DNA of 64,000 nucleotides. Origin: Musa acuminata AAA Group. Lineage: Eukaryota; Streptophyta; Magnoliopsida; Zingiberales; Musaceae. The first letter of the stretch is position 1; every line of letters starts with the position of its first letter. The stretch is from contig NC_088327.1 in the NCBI RefSeq assembly GCF_036884655.1, forward strand, positions 17,252,501 to 17,316,500, read 5' to 3'. The notes under the pieces are model-generated. The model worked only from the letters and a program-made list of their open reading frames with translations, searched no databases and was not told the DNA's origin. Below, in pieces: positions 58,900 to 64,000 of the stretch. A program made the translations under genes and the position numbers.

Positions 58900-59780
58900 A
58901 CGTAGCCATGACCGCAGTTGCTGTCACAACCGCAGCCCCTTCCTCTGCACTACTTCCTTCCTCCCTTCTCTCGTTCCTACTTTTTCTTTCCCAAACACAA
59001 CTGCCGCAGATGCAGCCGCCACCACCGCAGCCGCAATCACGGCCACAGCCCCTTTTTTTTTCCCCTTTCCTTTCTTTCTATTTCCCAAAAGCAGATGCTG
59101 CAGCCACCACCGCTGCCGTAGCTACCACAGCCAATGTCGTAGTCGCAGCCGCAGCCACAGCCACAGCCGCAGTCGTAGCCACGACCGCAGCCACCACAGC
59201 CACCACAACCGCAGCCTCTTCTTCCTCCCCTGCTCTGTTTCCTCTCCTTTTCTTCCAACTGCAGCTGCCACTACCGCAGCTGCCTCCCCTTCTCCTCTTC
59301 CTCTCTTCTTCCCTTTTCCTTTATCTTATTCTTCCTTTCCTTCTCTTCTTTCCCAGCTGCATTGCTGCAGTCGCAGCCTCAGCCATGACCGCAGCCTCTT
59401 CTTCCTCCCTTGCTCATCTTCCTCTCCTTCTTCTCTTCCAACTGCAGATGCCATCGTCGCAGCCGCAGCCCCTTCTTCCCCGTCTCTTCTTCCTCTCCTT
59501 CCCTTCTTCCTTCCTCTCCCTCTTTCCCTGCCACAGCTGCCACAGCCGCAGCCGCTGCTACTTCTTTCCCTTCTCCTCTTCCTTCTCCTTCCTTTCTTCT
59601 TCTTCTCTTCTTCTCCTTCCTCCCCTTCTTCTCCCCGACGCACAGCACCTCCTCTCCTCTATTTCCTCCTGCAGAAAATAGAGGTGCCGCCACTCCACCC
59701 GCTTCTACTTCTTCTCTTCCTCTTCTTCTTCTTCTCCTTCTTCTCCTTCTTCTTCTCCTCTTCTTCCCTTCTCCTACCCG
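58900..59780. repeat. trinucleotide-rich tract (GCAGCC and TTCTTCC types)
   Basis: Interspersed GCAGCCACAGCC and CTTCTTCCTC stretches over nearly 900 bp. They give long Ala-, Ser- and Leu-rich frames on the plus strand and Glu/Lys/Gly-rich frames on the minus strand. These are compositional. Confidence 0.8.
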
Positions 59781-59789
59781 ACACCCCAC

Positions 59790-60398
59790 TGATGGGGATA
59801 TAAAGAGGAATAACCTTTTGTATATGAACAAATACTAGAAGACCATAATACGCAGTGGAATAAAATGGAAACACAATCAAACAGAACACCAAGATATACG
59901 TGGAAAACCCCTTCAATGTGAAGGGTAAAAACCATGGGGCAAACTAGAGATAATCCACTATGAGAATAATGAATATACAAATCTCATCTCTTGCCCAAAA
60001 CCCTAGTAACAACCACAAGAGAATAACTGGGATACAAGGATCACGTCACTATCCACAATATCTAAAACCTCCCCAAGTAATCATAGCAAGAGTCTACTGT
60101 AGATTTGATCTAACCTGAGATGAGAACACTGCTAGATGATTGAGAACAGTCTCTCTGCGTTGTCCTTGTCTTCTTCCCTTTCTTTCTTTTGTTTTTCTGC
60201 CTTGTTCTTCTCTATTTGTTGCTACGAGGATGTCAATGTTGCTGCCCATGTTGCTGCCTTTTTCTGCCTCTTTTCTGCATCTAAAATGCAGCCCTCACAC
60301 CCCCCTTATATTGATCTAGGGTTAGGTCAAAGGGGTGTGGGTTGTGGGTTGATAAAGCCCACCATGGGCTGAACCCACTTTGGGCTGCCAGCCCAACA
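59790..60398 (-). repeat. 3' LTR of the Tork-type element
   Basis: Minus strand: starts TGTTGGGCTGGC at 60398 and ends CCCCATCA at 59790 (609 bp). A TATAA motif lies in CAATATAAGGGGGG near 60304. The right-hand LTR is off-window, so the end at 59790 is inferred from the CA dinucleotide alone. Confidence 0.72.
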
Positions 60399-60410
60399 AC
60401 CTCCCCCTTC
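60399..60410 (-). promoter_or_regulatory. polypurine tract of the Tork-type element
   Basis: GAAGGGGGAGGT on the minus strand abuts the LTR start. Confidence 0.88.
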
Positions 60411-60464
60411 AGCTCATAAGGGAGGCTGTCCCATGACTCCTCAATGTGAAGTCATGCCGACCAA

Positions 60465-63400
60465 CTATCGGCATATCTCCTGTCTTTCTTTTGGTAAGGT
60501 CTTCGTCAACATGTCTGCTCCGTTGTCATCTGTATGAATTTTCTGAAGCTGCAACTGCTTCTCTTCAAATACATTTCGAATCCAGTGGTATCTGATATCT
60601 ATATGCTTTGACTTGGAATGAAACATTTGGTTCTTACACAAATGGATGGCACTCTGGCTGTCACAATGCACCACATAATTTTCCTATTTCAGCCCCAATT
60701 CTTGTAAGAATTCTTTCATCCATAACATTTCTTTGCATACCTTTGTAGCAGCAATATATTCTGCTTCTATGGTGGAGAGAGCAATACACCTTTGTAACCT
60801 GGATTGCCATGACACAGCTCCCCGTGCAAAAGTAAGTACATAACCTGAAGTGGACTTCCTCGTATCTATATCTCTTGCCATATCTGCATCTATGTAACCT
60901 ATCAACATAGGTGATCCACCTCCAAAGCTTAAACAAACCTTAGAGCTCCCTTTGAGATATCTAAAAATCCACTTCACTACTGTCCAATGCTCTTTGCCTG
61001 GATTTGCAAGAAATCTGCTAGTAACACCCACTGCATATGCGATGTCTGGCCTCGTACATACCATTGCATACATTAAACTTCCAACTGCTGAAGCATAAGG
61101 AACCTTTTGTATTTTCTCCTTCTCCTCATCACTTGACGGACTCTGTTCTGAGCACAACTTGAAGTGACCTGCAAGAGGAGAACCAACTGGTTTTGCATTG
61201 CTCATACTGAATCTTTCCAATACCTTCTCGATGTATTTCTTCTGTGACAACCAAATCTTCTTGTTTTTCCTGTCACGAGAAATCTGCATGCCTAGTATTT
61301 GCTTTGCTGGCCCCATGTCCTTCATTGCAAAAGACTCACTCAGTTCCTTCTTCAACCTGTCAATTTTAGACATATCTTTCCCAAGAATAAGCATGTCATC
61401 AACATAAAGTAAGAGAATAATAAAATCCTTACCAAACCATTTGATGTACACACAATGATCTGAAGCCGTTCTTTTGTATCCATTTTCTGTCATAAATGAA
61501 TCAAACTTTCTGTACCACTGTCTTGGAGCTTGCTTTAGCCCATACAAGCTCTTCTTCAACTTGCAGACAAAATTATCTTTACCTTTGACTTTGAAGCCTT
61601 CTGGTTGCTCCATATAAATTTCCTCCTCCAAATCACCATGAAGGAAAGCTGTCTTCACATCTAACTGCTCAACCTCCAAGTCCTGGCTAGCAGCAATACC
61701 AAGAGCAACACGAATAGAAGACATTTTAACAACAGGAGAAAATATCTCTTCAAAGTCAATACCTTTCTTTTGACCAAAGCCTTTCACAACCAATCTAGCT
61801 TTGTACTTTGGTTGAGAACAATATTCTTGAGTCTTCAACCTAAAAACCCACTTGTTCTTCAAGGCCTTCATTCCATTTGGTAGCAGCACCAAATCATAAG
61901 TGTGGTTCTTCTGAAGAGCATCCATCTCTTCCTGCATAGCAACTATCCACTTCTCTTTCTGCTCACTCTCAACTGCTTCCTGATAACTCTCTAGTTCACT
62001 TGCATTAGTAAGCATCACATACTCATCTGTAGAGTATCTTCTGGAAGGTTGACGTTGTCTAGAAGATCTTCTCAACTGAGGTTCTGCGGGAACTTGCTCT
62101 CCTACTTCTTCTTGCTCAACATGTCTTGCAGGTAAATCAACATCAGGCTCTACACTATTTTCCTGCACATCTCCCCTATCACCCTGATATACTGGAGGAA
62201 TAACTGGGTCACAATCTGCTAATCCTTCTACAGAAGTCTTGGCCTGTGTCTTCTTCTTCAAATCTTCAAAGGTTTGATCCTCAAAGAAGACTACATCTCT
62301 GCTTCTGAATACCTTCTGCTTTTCTGGATCCCAAAGCCTGTAACCAAAATGATCATGTGAGTAACCAAGAAAAATACATTCTTTATTCTTACCATCCAGC
62401 TTGGACCTCTCATTATCTGGAATATGTGCAAATGCACGACAACCAAACACTCTCAAATGCCTGTAGGAAACATCTTTCCCTGACCATACATGCTCTGCAA
62501 CATCACCATCTAGGGCTGTACATGGTGATAAGTTGATCACATCAACTGCAGTCCTCAAAGCCTCATCCCAAAACCTTTTGGGTAGCTTGGCCTGTGAAAG
62601 CATACATCTGATCTTTTCCATGATGGTGCGGTTCATCCTCTCTGCAATTACATTATGTTGAGGTGTACTAGGAATTGTCATCTCATGTTGGATCCCATGT
62701 GACCTGCAATAGTCATTAAACAATCCCATATACTCACCACCATTATCTGATCTTATGCATTTCAATTTCCTTTCTGTCTCCCTTTCAACCCTAGCATGAA
62801 ACTCTTTGAAGACATTAATAACCTGATCTTTGGTCTTCAAAGCATAAGCCCAAACTTTCCTGGAAAAATCATCTATAAAAGTGACAAAATAAAGTGCACC
62901 ACTTATACCAAGAACATCAACAGATCCACCAGGAGTTTTTGTCCTCAAAGGACCACATACATCTGTATAAACACGGTCTAAGACATGCATTTTTCTAGAC
63001 AAAGCAATACTAGCAAATGAAACTCTATGTTGTTTACCAACCAAACAATCAATACAAGGGTTCAGATGTATACCTTTGAGATCTGGTAATACCTCTCTCT
63101 TGGAAATAGCTTGCAGCCCCTTCTCGCTCATGTGTCCCAATCGCCTATGCCACAACTTCATACTGAAGTCTTTCTCTGTAGCATTTAACTGCTCACCATA
63201 AGCTTTAGCCTGCAACCTATACAAAGTATGACATTTCTTTCCACTAGCTATAACAAGAGAACCCTTACTGAGCTTCCATTGCCCTTTGTGAAATCTGTCT
63301 TCATACTCTTCATCATCTAGTCTTCCAACTGAAATTAAATTCAGCCTCAAGTCAACCACATGTCTCACATCCTTAAGTACCAACTTGCAGCCAAGGTTGG

Positions 63401-64000
63401 TCTTTAAATGGATATCACCCATGCCAATGATGTCTGCTGTGTCATAGTTGCCCATCTTGACAACACCAAAGTTTCCAGACCTGTATGTAGCAAAAAACTC
63501 TCTCCGAGGTGTAGCATGATAAGAAGCACCTGTGTCAATCACCCACTCAAGATCCTGACACACACAAGAAAAAATATCATCAGAAGGAGACAAAATCAAA
63601 TAATCACCACCCTGCACTATAGCTGTAGTATTATCCTTTGACTCTGTAGACTCCACTTCTTTTCCCTTTTTCTTGTTCTTCTTAGGTTGCTTACATTGGT
63701 TCTTGTAATGTCCTTTCTCACCACAGTTATAGCAAACAATATCTTTTCTTGATCTTGACTTGCTCCTACCCATACGTGAACTGTTTCTAGACTTTGACCT
63801 TCCTCTGTTCTCTAAGATAAGTGCTTGTGAATCATTCTGAGATGTTGCCGAACTCTTTCTTCTCAACTCCTCATTCAACAAACTGCTTATTACTTGACTC
63901 ATAGTGACAATACCATCTGGCGCAGAATTACTAAGGGAAACCACCAGTGTCTCCCAACTTTCTGGTAATGAACTGAGAAGTAACAATGCCTGCAACTCAT
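60465..64000 (-). pseudogene. Tork-type copia gag-pol polyprotein, one in-frame stop
   Basis: From 63995 the frame is open for 1103 codons. It has a Gag end, zinc knuckle CYNCGEKGHYKNQC (residues 88-101) and protease WVIDTGASYHA (DTG at 154-156). The integrase HHCC site is HRRLGH/CIDC (283-317), and the catalytic acids lie in YTDVCGP (345), SDNGGEY (417) and VIAERMN (452). RT has YVDDM (864-868), and RNase H has YIDADMARDID (about 1037) and LSTIEAEY (1078). A TAG at 60684-60686 interrupts RNase H after ELGLK; the same frame then continues with VHCDSQSAIHLCKN and IHTDDNGADMLTKTL to a stop at 60465. All core catalytic residues before the TAG look present. The N-terminus of Gag is off-window. 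The RNase H stop suggests an inactive copy, but a young one. Confidence 0.9.

Larger units (their letters stand above)
56027..59789 (+). mobile_element. unclassified LTR-like block (possible solo LTR)
   Basis: Begins TGTCACGCCCCTC, a start typical of some plant gypsy LTRs, inside the RNase H of element D. It carries no retroelement proteins. It holds three tandem arrays and, at 58600-59780, GCAGCC- and TCTTCC-type trinucleotide repeats. The right end is set only by the start of the next LTR. Strand is arbitrary. It may be a large solo LTR or a truncated element. Confidence 0.45.
59790..64000 (-). mobile_element. Tnt1/Tork-type copia element, runs off the right edge
   Basis: Minus strand. The 3' LTR is 59790-60398, the polypurine tract 60399-60410, and pol runs from beyond 64000 down to 60465. 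The 5' LTR, primer site and Gag N-terminus lie outside the window. It is unrelated in LTR and protein sequence to elements A-D. Confidence 0.9.

Noticed and set aside
58908..59681. 257-codon Ala/Ser/Leu/Pro-rich frame (with a 150-codon Glu/Lys-rich frame opposite)
   Set aside because: Produced by GCAGCC and TCTTCC trinucleotide runs, which stay open in several frames on both strands; no domain seen.
1..64000. tRNA, rRNA or microRNA genes
   Set aside because: None seen by eye. The TGGTATCAGAGC strings are primer-binding sites beside LTRs, not tRNA genes. A covariance-model scan would be needed to exclude small RNAs.

Overview
This is a nuclear plant chromosome segment, most likely from a monocot. 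It has two ordinary intron-bearing eukaryotic genes with GC-rich first exons, and beside them a large block of nested Ty1-copia and Ty3-gypsy LTR retrotransposons whose primer-binding sites read TGGTATCAGAGC (initiator tRNA-Met type). The retroelement style would suit a Zingiberales (banana-like) genome, but that is only an impression and I could not run a search. All calls come from reading sequence and translations by eye.

Genic part (1-17391), both genes on the minus strand. RPB3 (RNA polymerase II subunit 3) occupies 11514 down to the left window edge in three visible exons (11514-11021, 8516-8279, 145-1) with introns of 2.5 kb and 8.1 kb. A complete hAT transposon (3134-8050), with matching termini and a perfect 8-bp target-site duplication, sits inside the 8.1-kb intron. 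The PRKRIP1-like nuclear protein gene occupies 16092-13343 in two exons. Simple repeats lie at 10256-10384, 14223-14412 and 16500-16606.

Retrotransposon part (17392-64000). At 17392 unique sequence gives way to a nest. Element A (copia, minus, 17392-24737) is gag-only and is followed by a stub of a second internal region (24738-24936). An old gypsy copy, G1 (plus), starts truncated at 24937 and is cut by a solo copia LTR (26095-28166, TSD gccct) and by copia element B (28225-45231, TSD agaag). B's 5' LTR is cut by gypsy G2 (minus, 29099-39634, TSD gttag/gtcag), and G2's 5' LTR is cut by gypsy G3 (plus, 34196-39593, TSD tatcc). The insertion order is therefore G1, B, G2, G3. G1 ends at 45987 against copia C (plus, 45988-51824), a decayed pol-bearing relative. 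Its 3' LTR is broken by copia D (minus, two LTR pieces plus an RNase H remnant, 51825-56026). An unclassified LTR-like block with several tandem-repeat arrays fills 56027-59789. A Tnt1/Tork-type copia element (minus, 59790 to the right edge) carries a pol frame with one visible stop.

The two observations most worth following concern non-autonomous families moved in trans. A and B share the same gag-only architecture, with gag ending at the same place and no zinc knuckle or pol. G2 and G3 share a small frameshift, loss of the reverse-transcriptase catalytic core and loss of most of integrase, yet G3 looks very young (I count two differences between its 438-bp LTRs). All three gypsy copies also share one in-frame UGA in gag.
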